Notes: generated from the sequence alone by a model not told the origin. A stretch of DNA of 64,000 nucleotides from Leifsonia soli (GCF_013408745.1 NZ_JACCBJ010000001.1:3853148-3917147), one strand, 5' to 3'. Counted from the stretch's first letter, positions 51,341 through 59,380 are shown. Translations and numbers: made by a program.

Positions 51341-52312
51341 TCAGCGGAAGCGGGGGGCCAGCCACGCGGCCTGCGTGCGCCAGTGCGCGCCGCCTCCGCC
51401 CTCGTGGTCGTTGAACGGGTAGACCTCGATGGCGCGGTCGGTCGCCGCGAGGTGGTTGTACGCGGCGAAGGTGGTCGACGGCGGCACGATCGTGTCCATC
51501 AGCGCCACCGAGAACAACGACGGCGCGTGGATGCGGCGGGCGAAGTTGACCCCGTCGAAGTACGACAGGGTGCGGAACACGTCGGCGACCTCGTCGCGGT
51601 GCACAGACAGATAGGTCGCGAGCTCGATGAACGGTCCGCCGGCCGCGACCTCCGCGCCCCGGCGGAACGCGCAGAGGAACGCGACATCCGGCATCACCGC
51701 GGTGACGCCGCCCGCCAGCGCCCCGGCCGCGAGGGCGATCCCGCCGCCCTGGCTGCCGCCCGTCACGGCGATCCGGTCGGCGTCGACGAACGGCAGCGAC
51801 CGGGTGGCATCGATGGCGCGCACCGCGTCGGTGAACACGCGCCGGTAGTAGTACGTCTCCGGCGAGTGGATGCCGCGGGTCATCACACCGGGAGTGGCCG
51901 GCCCCGAGCCGTGCGGGTCGGGCGTGTCTCCGCCGCTGCCCCATCCACTGCCCTGTCCGCGCGTGTCGACGAACACGTGCACGTACCCGGCCAGCGCCCA
52001 CGCCACGTTCTCGCCGGGCAGCCCCCGCCCTCCGCCGTAGCCCTGGTACTGCACGACCGCGGGCAGCGGCCCGTCGCCGTGGAGCGGTCGCGACACCCAG
52101 GCGCGCACGGGCTCCCCGCCGAAGCCCGGGAAGACCAGGTCGTCGATCCGCAGCTGCGTCACGGGCGAGTCGGCGGGCGTCAGCTCGGGGACGCCGCCAG
52201 CGGCGCGGGCCTCGGCGATCGTGCGCTCCCAGAAGGCGTCGAAGTCGGCGGGTTCCTCGACCTGCGGACGGAAGGCGAGCAGTTCGGAGTGGGTCAGGTC
52301 GGTGAGCGGCAT
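51341..52312 (-). CDS. Acetyl xylan esterase / cephalosporin-C deacetylase (CE7)
   Basis: A 323-residue alpha/beta hydrolase of carbohydrate esterase family 7, removing acetyl groups from short xylo-oligosaccharides. The triad is visible: Ser187 in GGSQGG, Asp273 in LMDTIVP, His303 in NDHEGGG. Length and positions agree with the Thermotoga CE7 enzyme as I recall it (Ser188, Asp274, His303). The CE7 RGQ motif (VDTRGQGSGW) and HGSGPAT are present. No signal peptide, so it acts on imported substrate. The ATG at 52312 has only a weak ribosome site. It fits the neighbouring GH3 importer operon and xylAB. Confidence 0.95.
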   Translation of the reverse strand: MPLTDLTHSELLAFRPQVEEPADFDAFWERTIAEARAAGGVPELTPADSPVTQLRIDDLVFPGFGGEPVRAWVSRPLHGDGPLPAVVQYQGYGGGRGLPGENVAWALAGYVHVFVDTRGQGSGWGSGGDTPDPHGSGPATPGVMTRGIHSPETYYYRRVFTDAVRAIDATRSLPFVDADRIAVTGGSQGGGIALAAGALAGGVTAVMPDVAFLCAFRRGAEVAAGGPFIELATYLSVHRDEVADVFRTLSYFDGVNFARRIHAPSLFSVALMDTIVPPSTTFAAYNHLAATDRAIEVYPFNDHEGGGGAHWRTQAAWLAPRFR

Positions 52313-52331
52313 CGGTCTCGCTTTCTGAACG

Positions 52332-52343
52332 GTTTTCGCAACG
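52332..52343. promoter_or_regulatory. Putative LacI-type half-operator
   Basis: GTTTTCGCAACG, in the 121-bp divergent gap 52313-52433 between the esterase and LacI genes, matches the left half of the palindrome at 50213 (3 of 12 positions differ). It could let the LacI encoded at 50250 or 52434 act on the esterase promoter. On the plus side, GACAGT (52422-52427) lies 6 nt before the LacI ATG. Confidence 0.4.
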
Positions 52344-52433
52344 TGCGGCGGGAGGCTGGGCGTCATTGTGGCACAGCCCGCGGCCGAGCGTCGCAGCGGC
52401 CCGGTGTGCGACGGTGTGTGCGACAGTGGCTCC

Positions 52434-53438
52434 ATGCCCGGTCCGACCCGCCCGACCCTAGAGGCCATCGCCCGTGAGGCGTCCGTGTCGCTGTCGACCG
52501 TGTCGAAGGTGCTCAACGGCCGCCCCGGCGTTTCCGCAGGCACCCGCCGCCGCGTCGAGGAGCTGCTGCACGACTCCGGCTACGCCCGCCGCGGTGTGGA
52601 TGCCGAGCGCGGCGAGGCCGTCGAGCTGGTCATCGAGAACCTGGCGAGCGAGTGGTCCGTCGAGGTCATCCGCGGCGTGGAGCGCGTCACCCGCGAGAAC
52701 GGCCTGGCGATGACCCTCTCCACCATCGGCGACTACCACGCCGTCGGGGACGAGCTGATCACCGGGGTGCTCCGCCGCAAGCCGATCGCCATCGTCCTGC
52801 AGTTCTCGAACCTGACGGCCGATCACCGGCGTCAGTTGCGCACCCGCAACATCCCCTTCGTCGTGGTCGACCCCGCGGGCGACCCTCCGCCGGACGTCCC
52901 GGCCATCGGCGCGACCAACTGGGCGGGAGGGGTCGCCGCGACCCGTCATCTGCTCGCGCTCGGCCACCGGCGCATCGCCGCCATCGCCGGTCCCGCCGAC
53001 CTGATGTGCTCGCGCGCTCGCGTCGCCGGGTACCAGTCGGCGCTGCAGGAGGCGGGGCTCCCCGTGCCGTCGGAGATCGGCAGGGGCGGGTTCTCGCGGG
53101 CCGACGGCGAGCGGGAGGGCCGGCGGCTGCTCGCGTCGCCGGACCGGCCGACCGCGATCGTCTGCGGCAATGACATGCAGGCGCTCGGGGTCTATGACGC
53201 CGCTTTCGCGCTCGGACTGGATGTGCCGGGGGACGTGTCGGTCGTCGGCTTCGACGATGCGCCGTCCGCCGCGTGGGCGCGTCCGCCGTTGACGACCGTC
53301 CGGCAGCCGCTGCAGGAGATGGCGGAGGAGGCGACGCGGCTCGCGCTCCGCCTGAGGGCGGGTGAGGGCGAGAACAGCCGGCTGGAGCTCGCGACCGCGC
53401 TGGTCGAGCGCGCGTCGACGGCGCCGCCCGCGGACTGA
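52434..53438 (+). CDS. LacI-family transcriptional regulator
   Basis: A 334-residue repressor; HTH at about residues 8-27 (TLEAIAREASVSLSTVSK), hinge VLNGRPGV, effector domain with ALGHRRIAAIAG, CGNDMQALGVYD and VVGFDDAPSAAW. The ATG at 52434 begins the conserved HTH region; an in-frame GTG at 52368 would add an unrelated 22-residue extension. It is divergent from the CE7 esterase and precedes the Gfo/Idh-ThuA-Gfo/Idh operon, whose promoter carries GAAAGTTTTCCAAC. It may control either or both. Confidence 0.92.
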   Translation: MPGPTRPTLEAIAREASVSLSTVSKVLNGRPGVSAGTRRRVEELLHDSGYARRGVDAERGEAVELVIENLASEWSVEVIRGVERVTRENGLAMTLSTIGDYHAVGDELITGVLRRKPIAIVLQFSNLTADHRRQLRTRNIPFVVVDPAGDPPPDVPAIGATNWAGGVAATRHLLALGHRRIAAIAGPADLMCSRARVAGYQSALQEAGLPVPSEIGRGGFSRADGEREGRRLLASPDRPTAIVCGNDMQALGVYDAAFALGLDVPGDVSVVGFDDAPSAAWARPPLTTVRQPLQEMAEEATRLALRLRAGEGENSRLELATALVERASTAPPAD

Positions 53439-53439
53439 C

Positions 53440-53487
53440 GAAAGTTTTCCAACACTGGCGAGAAACTTGCTCCGCCCGGTGCGCCGA
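53440..53487 (+). promoter_or_regulatory. Putative operator upstream of Gfo/Idh operon
   Basis: GAAAGTTTTCCAAC (53440-53453) begins just after the LacI stop and resembles the GTTTTCGAAAAC site. TTGCTC with TACCGT about 17 bp further on is a possible promoter. The 88-bp gap contains no other feature before the GAAGGG ribosome site of the gene at 53527. Confidence 0.45.
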
Positions 53488-53526
53488 ACTACCGTCGCAC
53501 GGGTACCGCCAGACGAAGGGCCGACG

Positions 53527-54714
53527 ATGACCGACGACAGACCGCAGCTCCGGGTCGCCATGATCGGGTACGGGTTCATGGGCGCAGCGCACTCGCAGGG
53601 GTGGCGCACCGCCCCGCGCTTCTTCGACCTCCCCGCCGAGCCGGTCATGTCCGTGATCGTCGGCCGGGATACCGTCCGCGTCGAGGACGCCCGGCGCCGG
53701 TTCGGCTGGCAGCGGGCCGAGACGGACTGGCGCGCGGTGATCGACGACCCGGACATCGACGTCGTCGACATCTGCACGCCGGGCGACAGCCACGCGGAGA
53801 TCGCGATCGCGGCCCTCGACGCCGGCAAGCACGTCCTGTGCGAGAAGCCGCTCGCCAACACCGTCGCCGAGGCCGAGGCGATGACCGCCGCCGCGGAGCG
53901 CGCCGCCGCCCGCGGCATCCGTTCGATGGTCGGCTTCAGCTACCGCCGCGTCCCCGCCATCGGTTTCGCCCGCCGGCTCGTGCAGGAGGGGCGCCTCGGC
54001 GCGATCCGCCAGGTGCGGGCGCTGTATCTGCAGGACTGGCTCCGCGACGAGGACGGCCCGATGACGTGGCGGCTCGACAAGACGCTGGCCGGCTCCGGCT
54101 CGCTCGGCGACATCGGGGCGCACGCCGTCGACCTCGTCGAGCACCTGACCGGCTCGCAGCTCGGCGCCGTCTCCGGCACGCTGGCCACCTTCGTCGAGGA
54201 GCGCCCGCTGCTCGGTGAGGGCGTCGGTCTGTCGGGCACCGCATCCACCGAGCGCGGGACGGTCACCGTCGACGACGCCGCCTGGTTCACCGCCCGTCTC
54301 GCCGGCGGCGAGGCCGACGGCGCCATCGGCGCGTTCGAGGCGACGCGGTACGCGACCGGACGCAAGAACGCCCTGCGCATCGAGCTCAGCGGCTCCCGCG
54401 GCGCGATCGCGTTCGACCTCGAGGAGATGAACGAGCTCCAGTTCTACGACGCGACGGCCCCCGCCGGGGAGCAGGGGTTCACGCGGATCATCGTGACCGA
54501 GCCCGAGCATCCCTACATGGCCAACTGGTGGCCGACCGGACACGCCATCGGGTACGAGCACGCGTTCAGCCACGAGGTCGTCGACCTGGTCACGGCCATC
54601 GCGTCCGGAACCGACCCCGAGCCGTCGTTCGCCGACGGACTCCACATCCAGCGCGTCCTGGACGCCGTCGAGCGCAGCGCCGCCGACGGCAGCGCCTGGA
54701 CCCCGATCCCCTGA
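53527..54714 (+). CDS. Gfo/Idh/MocA-family oxidoreductase
   Basis: A 395-residue NAD(P)-dependent oxidoreductase. Rossmann motif AMIGYGFMGAAHSQGW near residue 10, catalytic-lysine motif CEKPLAN, and GSGSLGDIGAHAVDLVEHL, which keeps the canonical Asp and His. The ATG at 53527 follows GAAGGG; longer frames overlap the LacI gene. It resembles ThuB-type sugar dehydrogenases in layout, and the next gene encodes a ThuA protein, the classical partner. A family-B palindromic repeat separates the two. Confidence 0.9.
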   Translation: MTDDRPQLRVAMIGYGFMGAAHSQGWRTAPRFFDLPAEPVMSVIVGRDTVRVEDARRRFGWQRAETDWRAVIDDPDIDVVDICTPGDSHAEIAIAALDAGKHVLCEKPLANTVAEAEAMTAAAERAAARGIRSMVGFSYRRVPAIGFARRLVQEGRLGAIRQVRALYLQDWLRDEDGPMTWRLDKTLAGSGSLGDIGAHAVDLVEHLTGSQLGAVSGTLATFVEERPLLGEGVGLSGTASTERGTVTVDDAAWFTARLAGGEADGAIGAFEATRYATGRKNALRIELSGSRGAIAFDLEEMNELQFYDATAPAGEQGFTRIIVTEPEHPYMANWWPTGHAIGYEHAFSHEVVDLVTAIASGTDPEPSFADGLHIQRVLDAVERSAADGSAWTPIP

Positions 54715-54720
54715 CCCACG

Positions 54721-54786
54721 CCGACAGCTCCTGAGTTCTTCGCCCGACACGCCGTGCTCGGGGCCGAAAAACTCAGGAGCAGGCGG
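54721..54786. repeat. 66-bp palindromic repeat, family B (copy B2)
   Basis: Arms 54721-54745 and 54761-54786 pair imperfectly around a 15-nt loop. The first 33 bases match the minus-strand reading of 41631-41696 with one change, including CGACACGCCG of the loop. Unlike B1 it lies between two co-directional genes, ending 17 bp before the ThuA start, so it cannot be a simple full terminator if the genes form an operon. Confidence 0.85.
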
Positions 54787-54803
54787 CGACACCGGAAGGA
54801 AGC

Positions 54804-55496
54804 ATGAGCAAGCAGGCACTGATCGTCCGCGGAGGATGGGATGGGCACATGCCCGTCGAGACCACGGAGCTGTTCCTCCCGTTCCTCCGCGAGAACGGCT
54901 TCGACACCCGGGTGGAGGAGGGCACGGCCGTCTACGCGGACGACGCCGTCATGGACACCGTCGACCTCGTCGTGCAGGTCAACACCATGAACACCATCGA
55001 GGACGCCGAGTTCCGCGGCCTCCAGCGCGCGATCCTCAACGGGACGGGGATGGCCGGCTGGCACGGCGGCATCGCCGACTCGTATCGCAACAACGCCGAC
55101 TACCTGCACATGATCGGCGGGCAGTTCGCCCATCACGCGGGCAAGGACCCGGCCGAGCGGACCGGCGAGCAGTCGGACAACTACATCCCCTACAGGGTGC
55201 ACATCACCGAGTACGGCCGCACGCACCCCATCACGCAGGGCATCGAGGACTTCGACCTCGTCACCGAGCAGTACTGGGTGCTCAGCGACGAGTACAACGA
55301 CGTCCTCGCCACCACGACGCAGAGCGTGCGCCCGTGGGACGCGTGGAACCGCCCGGTCACCGCGCCGGCCATCTGGACCCGGCAGTGGGGCGCCGGCCGC
55401 ATCTTCGTCTCGGCGCCCGGCCACCGGCTGGAGATCGTGGAGAGCCAGCCTGTCCGCACCATCATCGAGAGGGGGATGCTGTGGGCGTCCCGTTGA
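54804..55496 (+). CDS. ThuA-like domain protein
   Basis: A 230-residue ThuA-family protein. The ATG at 54804 follows GGAAGGA. Motifs: ALIVRGGWDGHMPVETTELF at the start, GTGMAGWHGGIADSYRNN (elbow and His-Gly-Gly typical of this subtype), IGGQFAHHAG, and a late GRIFVSAPGHRLEIV. It lies between two Gfo/Idh oxidoreductases, the second overlapping its end. In Sinorhizobium trehalose catabolism a ThuA works with the Gfo/Idh ThuB on the 3-keto-disaccharide; an analogous keto-glycoside route is inferred here. Confidence 0.88.
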   Translation: MSKQALIVRGGWDGHMPVETTELFLPFLRENGFDTRVEEGTAVYADDAVMDTVDLVVQVNTMNTIEDAEFRGLQRAILNGTGMAGWHGGIADSYRNNADYLHMIGGQFAHHAGKDPAERTGEQSDNYIPYRVHITEYGRTHPITQGIEDFDLVTEQYWVLSDEYNDVLATTTQSVRPWDAWNRPVTAPAIWTRQWGAGRIFVSAPGHRLEIVESQPVRTIIERGMLWASR

Positions 55497-56578
55497 ATGT
55501 CGGCGTCGTCGGGGTCGGCGTCATCAGCCGCCAGTACTTCGAGCACTTCCCCCAGCTGCCGAACCTGCGCCTGACCGCCGTCGCAGACCTCGATGTCGCA
55601 CGCGCCTCCGCCGTCGCCGCGGAGCAGGGCGTGCTCGGGCTCTCGGTCGACGAGCTGCTCGCGCATCCCGAGGTGGATGCGGTGCTCAACCTGACCATCC
55701 CGCAGGCCCACGCGGAGATCGCCCTGCGCGCGCTCGCCGCGGGGAAGCACGTCTACGGCGAGAAGCCGCTCGCCCTCTCGACCGCCGAGGCGGCGCCGGT
55801 GCTCGAACGGGCGGCTGCGCTGGGCCTGCGGATCGGCAGCGCGCCGGACACCGTGCTGGGGACCGGCATCCAGACCGCGCTCGCCCTGCTCGACGACGGA
55901 CGGATCGGCGATCCGGTCGCCGCGGCCGTCGCGTGGAGCGCGCCGGGACACGAGCTCTGGCATCCCGCTCCCGCGTTCTACTACCAGCCGGGCGGCGGTC
56001 CGCTGTTCGACATGGGACCGTACTACCTGACCAGCCTGGTCAGCTTCTTCGGCCCGGTCGTGCGGGTCTCCGGCGCCACCGGACGCTCGACGCGCGAGCG
56101 CACGGTCGCGACCGGCCCGCTCGCCGGTTCGACCATCCCGGTGGATGTGGACACGCACGTCACCGCCATCCTCGAGCACGCCTCCGGCGTCATCTCGACC
56201 GTGACCGTCTCCTTCGAGGTGTGGGCGACGCGCGCCCCGAAGTTCGAGGTCTACGGGACGGCCGGGACGATCGCCGTCCCCGACCCGAACATGTTCTCGG
56301 ACCCGGTCGCCGTCGCGACCGCCGACGACCGCGAGTTCCGCGAGGTGCCGGTCGCCGCCGGCTACGCGGACGCCGGCCGCGGGTACGGCCTCGCCGACAT
56401 GGCCAGGGCGATCGAGACGGGTCGCCCGCACCGGGCATCCGGCGAGCTCGCCTTCCACGTGCTGGAGATCATGGAGTCGGTGATCCGGGCGGGAGCGACG
56501 CACACGGTGGTGGAGCTCTCGTCCAGCGTCGAGCGCCCCGCTCCGGTGCCGCTGGGCGCGCGCCCCGAGAGCTGGTGA
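55481..56578 (+). CDS. Gfo/Idh/MocA-family oxidoreductase, His-to-Tyr active site variant
   Basis: A 365-residue oxidoreductase, clear paralogue of the one at 19002: both have LTIP-x-AHAE, GKHV-x-GEKPL, APDT-x-LG-x-GIQ and FD-x-GPYY, where the usual catalytic His is Tyr. The GTG at 55481 is chosen because GAGGGGG lies 5 nt upstream and it overlaps the ThuA end by 16 bp; a TTG at 55493 is an alternative. It is paired with ThuA here and with a TIM barrel in region 3, so the subfamily travels with keto-sugar enzymes. Confidence 0.88.
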   Translation: MGVPLNVGVVGVGVISRQYFEHFPQLPNLRLTAVADLDVARASAVAAEQGVLGLSVDELLAHPEVDAVLNLTIPQAHAEIALRALAAGKHVYGEKPLALSTAEAAPVLERAAALGLRIGSAPDTVLGTGIQTALALLDDGRIGDPVAAAVAWSAPGHELWHPAPAFYYQPGGGPLFDMGPYYLTSLVSFFGPVVRVSGATGRSTRERTVATGPLAGSTIPVDVDTHVTAILEHASGVISTVTVSFEVWATRAPKFEVYGTAGTIAVPDPNMFSDPVAVATADDREFREVPVAAGYADAGRGYGLADMARAIETGRPHRASGELAFHVLEIMESVIRAGATHTVVELSSSVERPAPVPLGARPESW

Positions 56579-56618
56579 GCGAGCCGACCGGGTGAGCGGC
56601 GTCGCGCACGCCGCGCGT

Positions 56619-56630
56619 TATGGTCATTCC
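56619..56630 (+). promoter_or_regulatory. Leaderless promoter -10 of ROK gene
   Basis: TATGGT (56619-56624) ends exactly 6 nt before the ATG at 56631, placing the transcription start at or next to the start codon. There is no Shine-Dalgarno sequence. The same geometry is seen at 24062, 25122 and, more weakly, 52422. Confidence 0.55.
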
Positions 56631-57833
56631 ATGTCCGCATCCGAGCTGAGCACCGTCCGCCCGTCGTCGGGCGGCGCCACGGACGCGCTGCGCCGCAGCA
56701 ACCTGGCGACCGTGCTCGGCCTGGTGCACCGCGACGGCGCCCTGTCGCGCAGCGACCTGACGCGCCTGACCGGGCTGAACCGCTCGACCGTCGGCGACCT
56801 GGTGGCCGAGCTGGCCGCCCTCGACCTGGTCGAGGTGGACGAGACGCCAGGAGGCGGGAGGGCCGGCCGCCCCAGCCCGGTCGTCCGGGTCTCGGGCAGT
56901 GTGGCCGCCGTCGCCGTGAACCCCGAGGTGGATGCGGTCATCGTCGGTCTCGTCGGCCTCGGCGGCCGGGTGCTCAAGCGCGTCCGCATCGAGACCGCGT
57001 CCGCGCGGTCGGCCGCGGAGACCGTCACGCTCGCCTCCGCCGGGATCGCCGGGATGCTGGCGGGGGAGTCGGGCATCCGCATCGCCGGGATCGGCGTCGC
57101 CGTCCCGGGCCAGGTGCGGCTGTCGGACGGCATGGTCCGGGAGGCGACGCACTTCGGCTGGGTGGACGAACCGCTCGCCGGGATGCTGTCCGCCGCGACC
57201 GGCCACCGGGTGTGGGCGGCGAACGCGGCCGTCCTGGGCCTGCGCGCGGAGAGCGCGTTCGGGGCCGGTCGCGGCATCGACGACCTCGTGTACATGATCG
57301 GCGGGGCGTCCGGCATCGGCGGAGGGGCCGTCGGCGGCGGCCGCCTGCTGACGGGCGCCGCCGGATACGCGGGGGAGTTCGGGCACACGTTCGTCCGGTC
57401 GGACGGCCGCTCCTGCTCGTGCGGCTCCCGCGGATGTCTGGAGGCCGAGGTGACGCAGGCGGAGCTGCTGGCGTCGGTGGGTCTCGCGTCCGCGGAGGCG
57501 GCATCCCTCGCCGATCGTCTGGTGGCCACGGAGGACCCGGTCGCGCTCGCCGTCATCGAGCGGGATTACGCGTCGCTGTCGATCGCGGCCCGCAACGCCG
57601 TCAACGTCTTCAATCCCTCCCTGCTCGTCCTGGGCGGCTTCCTCGCCGCCCTCTACCGGGGCGCCCGTGCGCACGGCGCCCCCGATCTCCTCGACGATGT
57701 CGTGCACTCGGCGAGGGAGGGCGTCACGGTGGTCGAGGCGGAGCTGGGCACGGACCAGCTGCTCATCGGCGCCGCCGAGCTGGTGCTGGCGGATCTGATC
57801 GCGGACCCGGCGCGGGCGCTGGCCGCCGCGTAG
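56631..57833 (+). CDS. ROK-family transcriptional regulator (XylR/NagC type)
   Basis: A 400-residue ROK protein: N-terminal winged helix (ALSRSDLTRLTGLNRSTVGDLV, split around the recognition helix, about residues 35-56) followed by a sugar-kinase-like domain. ROK signatures are complete: GEFGHTFV and the zinc motif CSCGSRGCLE, with GIAVPGQV and IGGASGIGGGAV. The ATG at 56631 is supported by the -10 six nt upstream; a GTG at 56592 is less likely. It precedes the CUT1-GH31 operon and may bind the TGTTG/CAACA dyad at 57971, and perhaps the xylA site at 44476. Confidence 0.93.
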   Translation: MSASELSTVRPSSGGATDALRRSNLATVLGLVHRDGALSRSDLTRLTGLNRSTVGDLVAELAALDLVEVDETPGGGRAGRPSPVVRVSGSVAAVAVNPEVDAVIVGLVGLGGRVLKRVRIETASARSAAETVTLASAGIAGMLAGESGIRIAGIGVAVPGQVRLSDGMVREATHFGWVDEPLAGMLSAATGHRVWAANAAVLGLRAESAFGAGRGIDDLVYMIGGASGIGGGAVGGGRLLTGAAGYAGEFGHTFVRSDGRSCSCGSRGCLEAEVTQAELLASVGLASAEAASLADRLVATEDPVALAVIERDYASLSIAARNAVNVFNPSLLVLGGFLAALYRGARAHGAPDLLDDVVHSAREGVTVVEAELGTDQLLIGAAELVLADLIADPARALAAA

Positions 57834-57912
57834 CCCGAACATCGCCCCCATCCACCGGAATCCGGGCGATCCGGGCTCGTATGTTGTTACCGAGAACTAA
57901 CCGGTCTGCCCT

Positions 57913-57987
57913 GTTTTCGTGCGGTTGGGAATCGAAACGTGAACTTGCTTTCCGAGCAGTCGGTCGCTTATGTTGTGTTCACCAACA
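57913..57987 (+). promoter_or_regulatory. Promoter and ROK-like operator of the GH31 importer operon
   Basis: The 218-bp gap 57834-58051 has TTGCTT (57945-57950) and TTATGT (57968-57973) spaced 17 bp. The dyad TGTTG (57971-57975) and CAACA (57983-57987) overlaps the -10 and start point. Upstream, GTTTTCG (57913-57919) and CGAAAC (57933-57938) form a second, LacI-like dyad. This suggests dual control by a ROK and a LacI protein. A strong AAGGAGG ribosome site precedes 58052. Confidence 0.6.
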
Positions 57988-58051
57988 AAATGCATCGGAG
58001 TGGCTGCGAGGCCTGCAGACGCGCGTCCACTCCACTACAAGGAGGTAACAG

Positions 58052-59362
58052 ATGCGCAAGAGGCACCTCGCAATCGGCGCCGTTCTGGCCGCCGGCGCCC
58101 TGCTGCTCGCCGGCTGCTCCGGGACGTCCGGCTCGTCGTCCGACAGCACCGACGGGAAGGGCAAGACGCTCACCCTGTGGCACTTCGAGAGCGAAGACTC
58201 CGCCATGGGCAAGGCCTGGAACGAGGCCATCAAGGAGTTCGAGTCGGAGACCGGCGCCAAGGTCAAGTTCGAGGCGAAGGCCTTCGAGCAGATCCGCTCC
58301 ACCGCGTCCCAGGTCCTGAACTCGGACCAGGCCCCCGACATCCTCGAGTACAACAAGGGCAACGCCACCGCCGGCCTCCTCGCCAGCCAGGGACTGCTCA
58401 GCAACCTCGACGACGCCGTCAAGAAGTACGGCTGGGACAAGAAGCTCGCGCCGAGCCTGCAGACCACCGCTCGCTACGACGACAAGGGCATCATGGGCTC
58501 CGGCTCCTGGTACGGCGTCCCGAACTACGGCGAGTACGTCGAGGTCTACTACAACAAGGACATGTTCGCGAAGTACGGCATCGAGGTCCCGAAGACCCAG
58601 GACGAGTTCGTCGCCGCGCTGCAGAAGTTCAAGGACAACGGCGTCACCCCGCTCGCCGAGTCGGCCGCGGAGTACCCGCTCGGTCAGCTCTGGTACCAGC
58701 TCGCGCTGACCAAGGCCGACCGCTCCTTCGTCGACGACTACCAGCTCTACAAGGGCAAGGTGAACTGGCAGGGCAGCGAGCTCTCCTACGCCACCAAGAC
58801 CGTCGACGACTGGGTGCAGAAGGGTTACATCTCCAAGGACGCCTCCGGCCTCAAGGCCGAGGACGCCGGCACGTCGTTCATCTCGGGCAAGTACCCGATC
58901 TTCTTCTCGGGCAGCTGGTGGTACGGCCGCTTCCAGACGGAGATCAAGGACTACCAGTGGGGCACGTTCCTCTTCCCCGGCACCAAGCTCTCGCCCGGAT
59001 CCGCGGGCAACATGTGGGTGATCCCGGAGAAGGCGAAGAACAAGGGCCTCGCCGAGAAGTTCATCGACATCACGATGACGCCGAAGATCCAGGCGCTGAT
59101 CGGCAACAACGGCGGTGTCCCCGTCGCCGCCAAGACGAGCGACATCACCGACGAGAAGTCGAAGGAGCTCATCGCGAACTTCAACACCCTCACCGGTGAG
59201 GACGGCATCGCGTACTACCCCGACTGGCCGACGCCGACGTTCTACGACCAGCTCAACGCCGGTCTGCAGGAGCTCATCAACGGCACGAAGGATCCGTCCG
59301 CGGTCAACAAGGAGCTCGGCTCCGAGTACCAGGACGGCGTCGACCAGATCGTCAACCAATAA
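58052..59362 (+). CDS. Sugar-binding lipoprotein (CUT1, family 1)
   Basis: A 436-residue extracellular binding protein with signal peptide and lipobox at Cys22 (LAGC), then a Ser/Asp/Gly linker. Mature features: TLTLWHFESEDSAMGKAWNEA, APDILEYNKGNATAGLL, GVPNYGEYVEVYYNKDMFAKYGI, FFSGSWWYGRF. It feeds the two permeases downstream. The operon ends with an alpha-xylosidase, so the ligand is probably an alpha-xyloside-containing oligosaccharide such as isoprimeverose or a xyloglucan fragment. Its codons are notably AAG/GAG-rich as in highly expressed genes. A family-A palindromic repeat follows the stop. Confidence 0.94.
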   Translation: MRKRHLAIGAVLAAGALLLAGCSGTSGSSSDSTDGKGKTLTLWHFESEDSAMGKAWNEAIKEFESETGAKVKFEAKAFEQIRSTASQVLNSDQAPDILEYNKGNATAGLLASQGLLSNLDDAVKKYGWDKKLAPSLQTTARYDDKGIMGSGSWYGVPNYGEYVEVYYNKDMFAKYGIEVPKTQDEFVAALQKFKDNGVTPLAESAAEYPLGQLWYQLALTKADRSFVDDYQLYKGKVNWQGSELSYATKTVDDWVQKGYISKDASGLKAEDAGTSFISGKYPIFFSGSWWYGRFQTEIKDYQWGTFLFPGTKLSPGSAGNMWVIPEKAKNKGLAEKFIDITMTPKIQALIGNNGGVPVAAKTSDITDEKSKELIANFNTLTGEDGIAYYPDWPTPTFYDQLNAGLQELINGTKDPSAVNKELGSEYQDGVDQIVNQ

Positions 59363-59380
59363 CACCCCCTCTCGCCCCCG

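Noticed and set aside
54721..54803. Small regulatory RNA or riboswitch before ThuA
   Set aside because: The sequence is accounted for by a decayed family-B repeat plus the ribosome site; no known riboswitch core was recognised.
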